Part shown: one piece after another, positions 53,897 to 64,000 of the stretch
Layout: each line of letters begins with the position of its first letter
How positions within the stretch are numbered: position 1 is the first letter of the stretch
Source of the DNA: Nannochloropsis oceanica
Taxonomy: Eukaryota > Sar > Eustigmatophyceae > Eustigmatales > Monodopsidaceae
Reading direction: 5' to 3'
Assembly (NCBI GenBank): GCA_004519485.1
Contig: CP038115.1
Coordinates: forward strand, 310,001 to 374,000
DNA: 64,000 bases
Notes under the pieces: model-generated
Told to the model about the DNA's origin: nothing
The model's database searches: none
What the model saw: the letters and a program-made list of their open reading frames with translations, nothing else
Made by a program: the position numbers and the translations under genes

Positions 53897-54382
53897 TCAG
53901 GCATGATAGGTCTCATGCGGTTTGATCGGCGGATGCTTTGGTTGGGCCACATGCATGTGCTTATCCTTTTTCTTTCCCTTCCTACCCTTTCCTCCTCTCC
54001 CTCCAGCTTTGCCCATCTCTCCTCGTTCTCCACCCTTCTCCTCATCCCCATCATCACTCTCACTCTCGCTCTCACTCGAACTTTCCCCAAACGCCCGCTT
54101 CTTATGAAATATACAGCATCTTTTACTGCTCTTCTTGTTCATATGCTCATTGTCTATCACTTTCTCGTCCCACTTCACGTGCGGCCGTGGGTGCAGCCGC
54201 AATCGCAGCACTCCTCCCTCCCCTTCCTTGGCGGCTGCCTTGTCTTCCACCACCGTCGCCGAGCCCGTCGAGCTTGGTTTTGCTTGCATATGCCCACCTC
54301 TTCCTCCCACCACTCCGATGCTACCACTGCCCCTGCCACCGCCGTTGGGGCTGGTGGGGCCACCGCTGTTCTTGGCTTCCAT
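53897..54382 (-). CDS. PPP1R11: Protein phosphatase 1 inhibitor-3 / PPP1R11-YPI1 family
   Basis: From Met at 54382 ([15 protein letters not shown]) 161 residues; the upstream frame to 54472 crosses a likely intron end. The family core is intact: [20 protein letters not shown], then [20 protein letters not shown] and an acidic Ser/Glu run ([16 protein letters not shown]), then a Gly/Lys-rich basic tail ending in a His-rich motif. In human inhibitor-3 the matching block is KVEWTDDTVDNEHM...KCCCIYEKPRAFGES. HVKW is the PP1-docking (RVxF-like) site, and the Cys block after it is where the family is metal-binding and, in mammals, reported to have ubiquitin-ligase activity. It is nuclear and inhibits PP1. 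A Gly/Ser/Thr-rich head is lineage-specific. Confidence 0.9.
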   Translation of the reverse strand: MEAKNSGGPTSPNGGGRGSGSIGVVGGRGGHMQAKPSSTGSATVVEDKAAAKEGEGGVLRLRLHPRPHVKWDEKVIDNEHMNKKSSKRCCIFHKKRAFGESSSESESESDDGDEEKGGERGEMGKAGGRGGKGRKGKKKDKHMHVAQPKHPPIKPHETYHA

Positions 54383-54880
54383 TTTGATCGTGTGATGCTG
54401 CTGCCTGCTTTGTGAGGAGAAAGGGAGGATGGCGCAGGGAGGGGAGCAGGTGTCGGAAAAGCGGCTTGACAACCATCAAGCAGTGTGCGTGCTTGCACAT
54501 CACTTACGAAGGGGCGCTATGAGTGTATGTGTTGTGTGTGCACGCGTCGTGGTGATAGGACACATGGCTTCTCACTGTTGGAGCCCCTGAAGCTCCTCAC
54601 TCATCGCCCAAAGAAGCCCGCCTGCCCACGATCATTCCTCACATTCTACCCAATACCAAGCACAGGTAAGCCAAAAAGGTCGTCCAGTACTAAGAGGACA
54701 TTAAAAGCTTTCCGCAACGCACCCGTCACGTGCAACAACGTCTCGTTTTCCTGCTTCGAGAGAGCAAGGAAACTACAGGAAAAAGAATTAACCTCCCTTG
54801 GAACTTTCTATATTACCTCGTTACCCCGAAGCCTCAGGCAGTAGCCCTGGTCGCAGTAGGTGAAAGAGCAGAGTCCAGAA
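54383..54880. promoter_or_regulatory. Divergent intergenic region (PP1 inhibitor-3 / Hikeshi)
   Basis: About 500 bp between opposed starts. One or both transcripts may begin with a non-coding exon here. No element assigned. Confidence 0.45.
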
Positions 54881-56153
54881 ATGGCATCGTTTGGAGTGGT
54901 CGTGCCAGGCCGGGCTGTTGTCATCGACTGGCGGTGAGTTGTATCCGGAAGCCGCTCTCCCTCCCACCCCTCTTACTCAATGCCTCCCCACCCAAGCCTC
55001 CTGCCTGACCCTACCAACGCACTTTGCGGATAAAAAAAGTGACCACAGCACGCCCAATGTAACGCATTATGGCATCGAATCGCTCCCTGTTTCGGCCGCC
55101 ACCATTTTTCGTTTTCATAAGCACCTTATCCTCACTACCCCTTCCACGTACCCCCTCCGCCCCTCCCTCCCTCCCACTCAGCCCTATCGACAACGCCAAG
55201 TTCGTAACCGAAATAGCCGCTCCCGCACAAGTAAGCGATTTGACCTTCTTCCTTCTTCCCAACATTGTCTTGCCTGATGGTGCCGGGGTGGTGCTTTATT
55301 ACTCGCTTCCGCCGTTTACGGAGTGGAGCGTGCTGGGAGCTTTGACGTTGGAGAAACCGAGGTAAGGAAGGAGGGAGGGATGAATTGGGGGAAATTAAAA
55401 GAGTGAGTAGAGGAATGTTTTTTTCTCTTCTTTTGACTCTCACCCCAAGTTGAGTTGTCTCACGGGTCGGTGTGCGGTGTTTTCTTCCTTCTTTCCCCTC
55501 TCCAACAGTGGCGTCTTCCGGACAGGGTGGTCCACGATCGAGGGTATCAGCCAGATGCCCGTTATTCAGCTTGGGGTCTCCTTAGAAAGGTACACCCTGC
55601 CTCTCTCTTCTTCCTATCTTCCCTCCATCGGCTCCTCCTACCCTCCCTGCTTCAGGGGTGGATAATGTTTGTACCGAAATGACCTAGTAGTTGCACTCCT
55701 CCCCCGCCCCCCTTCCCTCCCCCTCCCCTCCCTCATTTACTTCTAATTGTAAGCATACCACCTGAACCATCCAGTGGCTAAGACTCATTGGCATCGCCAT
55801 TTATGGACGGCGCCCACCCTTTTCCTGCTTTCCCTTCATGTTTTATCGTTCATCGTCCACTGACTGCTTAACTCAAACCCCCTCCGTTCCACCTGCCATG
55901 CCTTTGTCCCTCTCTCAGCCTCGACACAGTTTCAAACCTGGAGCTCCAAACATCCGGAGTGGATGAACGGCGGCTGTTTGCTCACAAAATTGCTCAAGAC
56001 CTGTGGTCCTTTGTCTGCTCCTTCGCTCAGCGGACCCAACAGGCAGGGCAGGAGGTTGTGTTGCTACCCGTGAACGCTATGGATTTGTGGTTGGAGAAAT
56101 TCGATCGGAAATATCGCCTTGATCCGTCGTTTATGTTCAAGGCCGGGAGTTAG
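54881..56153 (+). CDS. HIKESHI: Hikeshi/OPI10 family Hsp70 nuclear-import factor
   Basis: Exons 54881-54933, 55182-55361, 55509-55589 and 55919-56153 give 182 residues (human protein 197). The start MASFGVVVPGRAVVIDWR corresponds to human MFGCLVAGRLVQ. Then come FVTEIAAPAQVSDLTFFLLP, DGAGVVLYYSLPPFTEWSVL and GALTLEKPR|SGVFRTGW, followed by MPVIQLGVSLER. The helical C-terminus is AHKIAQDLWSFVCSFAQR, AMDLWLEKFDRKYRLDPSFM. The pattern of an N-terminal barrel and a C-terminal amphipathic end is that of Hikeshi. In animals it carries ATP-bound Hsp70 into the nucleus after heat stress; in yeast the homologue is OPI10. Exon 1 is only 53 bases and would be missed by most ORF searches. All junctions use GT-AG and keep phase. 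Confidence 0.9.
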
Positions 56154-56491
56154 TTTTAGGAAGGGGAGGGAGGGAGGGAGGAGGTTGGAATTAGGGGGTC
56201 GCAAGACAAGATGATAAAGGATTGGGATTGTACATACGTGAAAAGCTAAGCGTGGAGAGCGTGCGAACTCAGGCAGAACTTAGGAATGATAATAATAGTA
56301 CAGGAAATGATATCGATACACATATGAGCCACGAAAGCTTTTCCCAGCCCGGGCATTTCCTTCTCGGTTGCGCGCCGTTACTAATGGGCCACCCTTTTCA
56401 CTTTTTTGGGGGGGCTTCTACTTCCACCAAATTTTGATATTCCCTTTTTCCTCTTGCATTTCCTTCATGCAACGCACCCTTAGCAGATCAC
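56154..56491. other. Intergenic, no gene seen
   Basis: Short spacer between Hikeshi and a doubtful downstream frame on the same strand. No motif recognised. Confidence 0.4.
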
Positions 56492-56760
56492 ATGCAGCCC
56501 TCTCAAGTAAAATCTACTTTTTCCTCACCACCGCCACCACCCCTCAAAGAAGACGACAAGGCTGACTCCCTCCTCCACGGCCGCCAGGCCTTCACCTTGC
56601 CCAGCTCCCTGACCAGCCTGCTGTCCCACCGTCAACGAAAAGGAGACGCGGCAGTCGTAGCAGTACAGCTGATGCGGGACAGATTTCACGCCCTGGGATT
56701 TTTGAAAGGCGGCGGCTGTGGTATTGTCAGGGGGAGGAGCAGCAAATGGCGCCGAACGAT

Positions 56761-56792
<32 letters not shown>

Positions 56793-57879
56793 TTGTGTTG
56801 CTACTGCTGCCGCTGGTGGTGGTGCTGCTGCTACCATCTGTACAAATGAATCTGAAATGGCTTTTAACACCTACAGCAACGATAATAGCAGGAGTGACAG
56901 ATGTGTTAGTGGTCGCCGCAGCAGCGGTGGCGACGATCAGCGAGAACGTCCCACCAGTAGCAGCACCAAATCTGTTGCACTCAACCTCATTTCCCTTTCC
57001 AAAGGCAATACCAAAAGCGACGACAAAGAAAAGGAATCGTGCCATCTCAACCGGACACGCAATACTATTCAATTGCCTTTTCTGCCCAAATACAATACCT
57101 TATCCCCATCCTCCAAATCTCCTTCACAGTCGTCCTCCTCGTCCTCGTCCCAGTCCTTATCTCCTTTCACTCAGAAAAGCTCGCTCTGGATGCCCGAAGA
57201 TTCTAATGAAAGGACCGCCCCTCTTTCTGTCAGTCCTACCGCACTGATGCTCCTGCCGCCCTTCTGGTCTTCTCTCTGCTTCCCCTCCTGCCTTTTCTGC
57301 TCTTCCTGCTCCTCCCCCTCTTCATCCTTCTCTTCAATTTTCAACTCCTCCGATTTCCTTCCTCCCACACCCTCCGGATCTAGCCCTCGTTTGGCCCACC
57401 TAATTCTCCCCCGTGAACCTGAACAATACTATGAAGTCATTTCTAATGTGGATCACGCCACAAACCAAGCCCTAAATCTGTATGGCGAGCTCTTGGCAGT
57501 TGAAGAGAAGGCGATGAAAGGGGGAGGGAGGGAGAAAAGGAAGGGAGTGGTGGAAGGGATGAAAAATAATGGGGTAAACGAATTTCTAAAGATGTATAAG
57601 GACAGTTTTGGGTATTTGGCAGCCCCGGCGAAGGTAGTGACAGGGTATGGAGGAGAAGGAAGGGGAGGAGGAGGAGGGGGAGGAAAGAAGCAGGAAACGG
57701 CAACTAATACCTGCTTTTCGTTTCCGCATTTTTTGGCGTTGGAGATTGAAGGAGCAGCAGAGCCCACATTGACCGCATCAGAAACAGCAGCAGCAGCAGC
57801 AGTAGCAGCAGCAAGTATGGAGGTAGGATTAGAAGAAGATAGTGAAACTGTGGTAGCTCAGCATCATGAAGGGATGTAG
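56492..57879 (+). CDS. Doubtful low-complexity gene, probably spliced
   Basis: Two overlapping frames suggest one gene with an internal intron. The first starts at 56492 and has an ordered segment (QAFTLPSSLTSLLSHRQRKG, AAVVAVQLMRDRFHALGFLK). The second, in another phase and ending at 57879, has ordered segments near its end (RLAHLILPREPEQYYEVISN, VDHATNQALNLYGELLAVEE, NGVNEFLKMYKDSFGYLAAP). In between lie a TAC/TGC triplet tract and Ser/Pro-rich sequence. I could not fix the splice sites; several GT and a TTAACACCTACAG acceptor-like site near 56874 are candidates. No family recognised. Only the last 150 residues look clearly coding. Confidence 0.4.
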
Positions 57880-59069
57880 TGCTTCTCGTCTTCATCTCTG
57901 TCTCCCCCTTTCTCTATCCGAAGCAGCAGCAGCAGCGGCAGCCGCCGTAGCAGCAACAGCAGCTGTGGTAGCAACAGCAGCAGCTGTAGCAGCGATAGCA
58001 GCTGTAGCAGCAGCAGCGAAACCAAACAAGAGAGGCAACAGAAGGAGGTAGAGGAGAGCCTGGGCGTGATTTCCTTGGAAGCAGCAGTAGGACTGTCAAT
58101 CGCGCCACCAGCAGTCACTTTAGCAGTGATGGAAGCAGCAGTACCAGCTGCAGGAAAAGACGGAGGAGGAGGAGACGGAGGAGAGGAAGAAGAAGGAGGA
58201 GGAGGGGAAGGAGAAGGGGAGGGAAGAGGAGGGGAAGGAGAAGGAGAAAACGTAAAGGGAGACGTACGTGCGGATGCTTCTCTTCTCTCTTAATTAGAAA
58301 AGTATTCAGAAATGTTGGTTAGTGTAGTTGAACGGAAGGTGGAGGAGCTGACAGCCTTAAGGGGAGGAGGTAGCGACGGTGCACGTAGAAATGCACCGGA
58401 CGAGAGAAAAGAAAAATATGCCGACAAAACATTCATAACGTGCACTTGAAATGAAAAGAAAGGAAGAGAGCGAGCGTAAAAGACCAGGAGAGGAGGGAGG
58501 AAAAGAAGGAAATATACATGTGTGAGCATTAGTGCATGTGTGCGTGTGGCATGTCCTGAAAATTTGGTCGTCTTGTCGGCATAGAAAGGTTGGTATTCTG
58601 GTTCTTTCGTTGTTTTCTGTCTTTCTGTGGCCTAAGTCATTTTGACGTAGCAGCGGGAAGTTTTTCTCCTCCTTTTTGTCGCCCCATAAACGACTGGTAA
58701 GTTGTAGGTGACTCGACTCGAAGTCGATAGACCCGAAGCCTAAGATCCCGTCTTTCTTTCGTGTACTTTCTTCCCTTCTCATCACCAAACCTGCATTTTT
58801 GCGTTTCATATGTACTGCCGCCTTCCCCTTCTCCCTTCTTCATTGCCTTTTCAATCGATTTTGTCTTTTTATCTCTCTCTAGATATATTCTCTTCTGTCT
58901 AATCCCTTTTCTCTACTACCTATCTATATGCAGCATCGTAACCCACTCCTTTAACTCCGTCCCTCCATCACTCCCTCCGCCACTCCCTCCCTCCCTCCCT
59001 CCCTCCCTCCTTCCTTCCTTCCCTCCCCCTCTAAGGTCCTGCCATCTTAGACCCGGGGCCCACAAAGAT
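57880..59069. other. Convergent intergenic region with GCA-type triplet run
   Basis: About 1.2 kb. The left 400 bases hold AGCAGC/GCAGCAGTAGC triplet sequence that reads as Ala or Ser runs in any frame, then GGA-rich sequence. The rest is normal-complexity, AT-richer and gene-free, ending in CCCT repeats next to the RING gene stop. Confidence 0.45.
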
Positions 59070-61387
59070 CTAAACCTCCTCGTCACTCCCTCCCTCCCTC
59101 CCTCCCACTATGACAGCTGCCTTGCAGATCGGACAGCTGTTGTGCAGCTTCAGCCACAAATCCACGCATCCTTCGGAATGAAATTCATGCCCACACCTTG
59201 GCAAGACCTTCACCACCTCCCCCTCCTCCACTGTACACAAGCACACCACACACATCAAACTTCTTTCCTCCTCTTCCTCCACCTCTTCCTCCACCCCCCC
59301 CCCCTCTGTCACTCCTGCCCGAAAACCGAGGGAGCGAGGGAGGAAGGGATGCGTCGGTAGAGATGCCACCTGCCGTTGGGATAATCCGGCCGATTTCGCT
59401 GGCCCAATTAATTCACCCAAAAGCAAGAGCTCATCGTAATTCATGCCATCGACATCCAAATCAATAAATGCATTCCCCAGCCCAACCCACACCCCGTCCT
59501 CCCCTTGTTCCCCGCTCTCTCCCGTGTCTTCGTGGGGCGCTGGGTAGGTAGGAGAAAAGGTGGTTGCAGGGAAGGGGGAGGAGGAGGAGGAGGATGAGGA
59601 AGCGAGGCGAGGGTAACGGACGCTTGGGGTTATGGGGTAATGTAAACCCATTTCTTCATCTGCCTGCCCCTCCCTCCCTCTTTGGAAGTAGGGAATATGC
59701 ATTACGTGGTGCTGGTGAGCGTGGGAGGGACGGAAGGAGGCAGGGAGGGGGGAGGAGGGTCGTTCCTGATGGTGGTGGAACTGGAAGGGATTAAAGGTAG
59801 GGGGGGAGGAAGGCGGGAGGCGGTAGAGAGGAGGAGGAGGAGAAAGAGGTGGAGGAGGAGGAGGAGAAAGTGGGGGAGGAGGAGGAGGAGGAGGAGGAGA
59901 AGGGAGGGACGAACGTGCGCCTCCATACCTGTGGTATTCATAGCCCCACCGGTGGGAGCCCACATCTTCGCACCCTCCCTCTCTCTCTCCCTCCCTCCCT
60001 ATTTCCTCGTCCCCCTCTTGCCTCACCCACCTGGTGCTTTCCCCTCGTGATGCCATCGTTCCTTCCTCCTCTCTCCCACTCCCCTCCTCCCTCCCTCCTG
60101 GTCTCTCTTCCCGGGCCCTTCGCGCCATCTCAATCGACGCCTCCCAAAGCTCTTGTTCCTCGTGCAGCAAGAGCTGGTGCTGCTGGAGCTGCTGGTGCTG
60201 ATGCTGTTGCTGCTGCTGCTGCCACTGCTGCTGCTGCTGCCACTGCTGCTGGTGCTGGTGGTGGTGGTGGTGGTGGTTCTCGGATCGGCGTGGGTTCAAT
60301 TGGGCAGAACTGTGACGAGAGAAAGGAGAAAGAAGCGAGGGAGTGGAAGAAGAAGGAAACAAGGGCAAGGCAGAGGCCGGTCGTATGGTGGGCGTCAGAT
60401 TCAGTCGGGAGGAAGAAGAGGAGGACGGGAGGGAGGAAGGGGAGGTCGAAGACAGGCTGCTGTTGACAAGGAGGGAGGAGAAGGAGGAGGAGGAGGAGGA
60501 GGAGGTGGTGGTGGAGGAGGAGGTAAAGGAGGAGGAGGAGGAGGAGAAAGGAGGGGGAGGCTGTCGGGTGTAGAGACGGGAGACGAGTTGTTGCCGGTGT
60601 TGCTCCATGACGCCTTCCATCCATGCGTCCGTGGCCGAACGCCGAGGGGGGAGGGTAGAAGGGCGGGAGGGAAGTAAGGGAAGGGAAATGGGGATGTGGG
60701 CATGGTGCTGGTGCTGGAGGTGGTGGTGCTGGTGCACACGGCGGACGTAAGGGCAGCCAATATTGCTGTTGGAGCTGTTGGAGCTGGTGTTGCTGGTGTT
60801 GCTGCTGTTGGTGGTGCTGGTGCTGGTGCGGGTGCTGACGCTAGTGCTGGTGGTGGTGGTACTGCTGCTGTTGTTAGTGCTGTTGCTGTGGCTTGCCGGG
60901 AAAGAAGCGTATGAGCAGAACGGGTGGTTGAACGGCGCTTGCTGCTGCTGGTGTTGCTGGTGTTGCTGGTGTTGCTGGTGTTGCTGGTGTTGCTGGTGTT
61001 GCTGGTGTTGCTGCTGTGGAGGCTGCGGAGGCTGCGGAAAAACGTGTCCTGAAGAGGCAAGACCTATGGAAAAGGGGGTTTGATGATAAGAAGAAGGAGG
61101 AAGAGGAGGAAGAGGAGGAGGAGGAGAACCCGAGGGATAACGGTTCTGTTGCTGCTGCTGCTGCTGATTAGGATGGTGAGGAAACGATGGAGCCCGGGTG
61201 GAAGTAGAGGAATTGAAAGAGGAGGAGGGAGAGGGAGAGGGGAGGGGGTTGAAGCAAGGAAGTTGGCCTCCGCCTTCAGCGAGCTCGAGGGCCTCTACTT
61301 CTGCCACACACCACGAGGAATGCCCAAGACCCCCCACTCCTCCTCCTCTTCCTACTGCTCCTGCTTCTCCTTCTGCTCCTGCCCCTT

Positions 61388-61419
<32 letters not shown>

Positions 61420-61749
61420 CCTTCTACCAGCGGCCGCAGGCCAAAGGGAATTCTTGTCACAATACTGCTGCTGCTGCTGCTGCTGCTGCTGTGCCCGTTC
61501 CTCCTTCTACTGCTGCTCCTGCTCCTTCTCCCAGCATCGCTCGGAGAGGAGGTGGGCGAGGAGGAGGAAGAGGAGGGGGAGGAAGAGGAGGAGGAATGAC
61601 AGGGGGGAAAATACCGAAGAAAATGTACTGCACCTCCCTCCCTCCCTCCCTCGTCCTCCCTTCTCCCCCTCCCTATGGCAGGCCTAGAGGACAAGGGCGA
61701 GGGTAAAACCTCAAATGCGGCAGTAACAGCCCCCCTTCCCCCTCTTTCT

Positions 61750-61784
<35 letters not shown>

Positions 61785-62082
61785 CGCTGCCCGTGCTGCA
61801 GCCACTGCTGCTACCACTTCAGCCACCCGCCCAATTTCCTCTCCCAAGCGCGAAGAAGCCAAATCCACAATTGCGTGCTCTTCATCCGTCCCTTCCTCAT
61901 ACTCTTCCTCCTCTTCCAGGAGCAGCCACCGTCGCTCTTCCGCCTCTTGCTCCAGCCGCCTTAGGCGCTCCTCATAGGTGCCCAACAGCGCTCCATCATT
62001 TCCTCCTTCCCCTCCTTCTAACTCTCCTTTCATCCCTGCTTCCTCGTCAATCTCCTCCTCCTCCTCCTCCTCTTCCTCCTCC

Positions 62083-62130
<48 letters not shown>

Positions 62131-62996
62131 ACCTCTTCCTCGTCATCACTCAATAAGAGCAACGAGGACAAAGACGCGAGGGAGACCGTAGAGGATGAGG
62201 AGGTCGAAGCAGAGGAAGGAGAAAAGGAAGAATGCAACGACTGCACGACACGGTTGGGAGAGGGGCGAGCATGAAGTGCGGTCAGTTCGTCTTCGTCCTC
62301 TTTTTCCCCCTCCTTGTCCTCCTCTTCATCCTCGTAAATGCAACGACGCCTCCAAGCGTGTAGGCGACGAGGGGTACAGTTGCGACTACTGCTTCTGCTA
62401 TCAATGACTGCTACGGCCATTCCTCCCCCTCGCCCTGAACTTACGGGATATTCGTCTATCAGAGACACGGAGGAAGACGACGAGCCCACGTCCAGATACC
62501 GTTGGCAGCCCTCATGTTCCTGCCTCTGCTCCTCCTTCTCCTGCTGTTCCCAATGCTGCTGCCGCCCCTCCTGACGACGCTCCTCTGATCGGTGGAATTG
62601 TGTTTGGAGGTGCTGAAGCTGCCGTTGGTAGTAGAATAGATTCTCGGCAAGCTCCTCCCTCCACTCTCGTGTGGGTCGGGTGGTGAGATAGTTGCCATCT
62701 TGCTCCTCCTTTTCTTCTTCTTGCAACAGCAGCTGTTGCTGCCTCAGGTACCATGTACCATGTTCTTCTCTTTCCCCTGTCCTATCTGCCTCTAATGCTG
62801 ATAAAAGGGAGGAGGATGAGGACGAACTCCGGATGACAGAAGGAGGAGTGGGGGGAAGGTGATGATGATGGCCTGAGCACACAGCTTCCCCCACCTCACC
62901 GCCTCCACAACTGCCGGCATAAGTGCGGGAGTAGACGCAAGTGTAGCAGCCTCTGTTTCCATAGCTGCTGCTGCTACCGCTGCCCAAGTCTGTCAT
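59070..62996 (-). CDS. Giant low-complexity RING-H2 protein, BIG BROTHER-like C-terminus
   Basis: A single frame of 1308 residues. The last 150 are ordered: GMNYDELLLLGELIG with GLSQRQVASLP, which matches the pre-RING motif of plant BIG BROTHER-type ligases (typical form: MSYEELLALGE-IG, then GLS--I--LP). A RING-H2 finger follows at about 1249-1291: CVVCLCTVEEGE, CGHEFHSEGCVDLWL, CPIC. The finger gives E2 binding and ubiquitin transfer. The first 1100 residues are almost all Glu, Ser, Gln/His, Ala and Pro runs made by triplet repeats, with few ordered islands. Usual relatives are 250-500 residues. Because the same triplets also keep other frames open, I cannot exclude introns in the N-terminal part or an internal start; the C-terminal ligase module is firm. 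Confidence 0.75.
60940..61015 (-). repeat. 9-bp TGCTGGTGT minisatellite in the RING gene
   Basis: About seven near-perfect copies of TGCTGGTGT on the + strand, read on the coding strand as repeating Gln-His-Gln. Confidence 0.95.
62050..62142 (-). repeat. GGA/GAA triplet tract encoding poly-Glu in the RING gene
   Basis: On the + strand CTCCTC/TTCCTC triplets; on the coding strand they give about 28 nearly uninterrupted Glu codons. Confidence 0.95.
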
Positions 62997-63612
62997 CGTC
63001 GAGAGGACGCAATAATGGTCAGCGCTTGTCTGTAAGTGAGGTAAGTGAGGTAAGTGAGGTAAGTGGTGTGCTCAATTTTGCGATGGCTACTCGCACTGCT
63101 GGGGTGAAGGCTCAATGTAATAAAATGCTATCGCTTTGGGTTGGGTATGGTTGCAGAGGATAAAGTTCGCATACGCTATCCTTTTTATGTCGGGGGGGAG
63201 GCTTTACTCATGCTCATCACAAGCACTTTCACAGCATCTCGACAGTCATATATCCAGCTTATTTCTGTAACACCAATGTCTTCAAGTGAGTCTAGAAACC
63301 ATTCTATGAGTCTTTTCTGCTGGCATTGATTGAAATCGATCGAGACTACAACCGAGAGGGCCTTCCTTCTACCACAACGCACGCGCACTGCGGCAGCTGG
63401 GCATCCGCTGACCGAGCCTCACGTTTCTTCGTCGAGGGGGTCGTCGTCCTGCGACCTTGTCAAGCCAACACAAACGCTGGAAGGCAGGTTTTTAAAACGA
63501 CGAGAAACTTCTATGTAAGATTGAAAATCAATTGTATATGTAATCATTGTGCGCCACCATCATTCATTCCTTCACGTTCCAACAGGCATCACTTGATCAC
63601 GACTCAACACAA
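62997..63612. promoter_or_regulatory. Divergent intergenic region with a donor-like tandem repeat
   Basis: About 620 bp between the giant RING gene and the last gene on the + strand. It includes the 9-bp repeat at 63032-63066. No convincing frame. Confidence 0.45.
63032..63066 (+). repeat. Four-copy GTAAGTGAG tandem repeat
   Basis: Three perfect and one truncated copy of GTAAGTGAG, creating serial AG|GTAAGT sites, each an ideal 5' splice site on the + strand. Confidence 0.95.
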
Positions 63613-63843
63613 ATGCCATCCCATTTCAGCCGCTTAAGCCTCCTTCTCCTCGCCTCAGCGACAACCTTCTTCTTGTCTTCTGGCTCTGCCTCTCCATTCC
63701 CCTTCTCTTCATTCTCAAGGGCTCGGTGGGTTGCGCTTGTCCGTGGCGGTGATGGTGGCGGCCCTCCCGGCATCACGCCGGGCTTGGACAAGAGGGACTT
63801 TACATTGCTGAAAGAAGCAGATCTCTACCGTGGAAAGTGGTAC
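63613..63843 (+). CDS. First exon of a plastid-targeted protein, truncated by the window
   Basis: From Met at 63613, 77 residues up to a TAC|GTAAGT donor. MPSHFSRLSLLLLASATTFF is a signal peptide; it is followed by SASPFPFSSFSRARW, an Ala-Ser-Pro-Phe type site and a basic stretch, as in secondary-plastid leaders. The mature start (DKRDFTLLKEADLYRGKWYV) ends in a GKWY block that recalls the first strand of lipocalin-like proteins, but that is a guess from a few residues. The rest of the gene lies to the right of the window. Confidence 0.65.
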
Positions 63844-64000
63844 GTAAGTATGAGATAGGACAAAAAAGAGATATGAGAAAAGAAATGTTTGTGCTATAGC
63901 AAGGAGGAATGCCTACTCATAGCCTCCCCTCCCTGTCTACCTGCCTCCCTCCTCCCTCGCTCTGTCCCCTCCCACTTTGACCTCCCTTTCTCTTTCCCCC
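63844..64000 (+). other. Intron of the last gene, running off the edge
   Basis: Begins GTAAGT and becomes CCCT/CTCC-rich toward the right edge, as other introns here do near their 3' ends. Confidence 0.6.

Overview
The window is nuclear DNA from a compact, GC-rich eukaryotic genome, most likely a stramenopile microalga of the Nannochloropsis/Microchloropsis (eustigmatophyte) type. The evidence is: spliceosomal introns with GTRNGT donors and very pyrimidine-rich acceptors; short intergenic spaces with many divergent gene pairs; host genes such as a cullin, dynactin p25, Hikeshi, a PP1 inhibitor-3 homologue and a complex III LYR factor; and several precursors that start with a signal peptide followed by an aromatic residue at the predicted cleavage site. 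The last point is the plastid-targeting style of algae with a red-derived secondary plastid. The species assignment is inference; the eukaryotic and plastid-bearing nature is well supported. I saw no retroelement, virus-like element, rRNA gene, tRNA gene or CRISPR array.

Layout. 0.4-7.6 kb: a YdfG-like short-chain dehydrogenase (-), a DPB4/POLE3 histone-fold protein (-) divergent from a CtIP/Sae2-type end-resection factor (+), and a plastid TPR protein (-) with a duplicated exon. 8-19.5 kb: an importin-13/transportin-3-type karyopherin (+), a choline-transporter-like membrane protein (-), a PA-TM-RING ubiquitin ligase (+), a 94-residue unknown protein (+), and a bacterial-type TrmA (+). 19.8-25.7 kb: a targeted aldo/keto reductase (-), TMEM19/DUF92 (+), an atypical SDR of the Coq11 type (-), and a coiled-coil protein (+). 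26.6-32.4 kb: three unrecognised proteins with secretory or plastid leaders or a membrane anchor. 32.8-41 kb: a LYRM7/MZM1 complex III assembly factor (-), a large cullin (+), and a three-KH RNA-binding protein (+). 42.6-49.4 kb: a PH-START lipid-transfer protein (-), a low-complexity unknown (+), and dynactin p25 (-). 49.9-56.2 kb: a membrane-anchored thaumatin-like protein (+), PP1 inhibitor-3 (-), and Hikeshi (+). 56.5-64 kb: a doubtful low-complexity gene (+), a giant BIG BROTHER-like RING protein (-), and the first exon of a plastid-targeted protein that runs off the right edge.

The genes do not form one pathway. Recurring themes are ubiquitin signalling (two RING proteins, one cullin, one inhibitor-3), DNA replication and repair (DPB4 and CtIP from one shared promoter region), nuclear transport (karyopherin, Hikeshi), and organelle biogenesis. 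Exon joins were worked out by eye from splice signals and reading-frame continuity. No transcript data were used.

The most striking structural signal is not a gene. Many introns carry a GGGA-rich run just after the 5' splice site and a complementary CCCT-rich run just before the 3' splice site. Runs of the same GGGA unit also appear in frame inside conserved proteins as Gly-Arg/Lys-Glu-Gly inserts.
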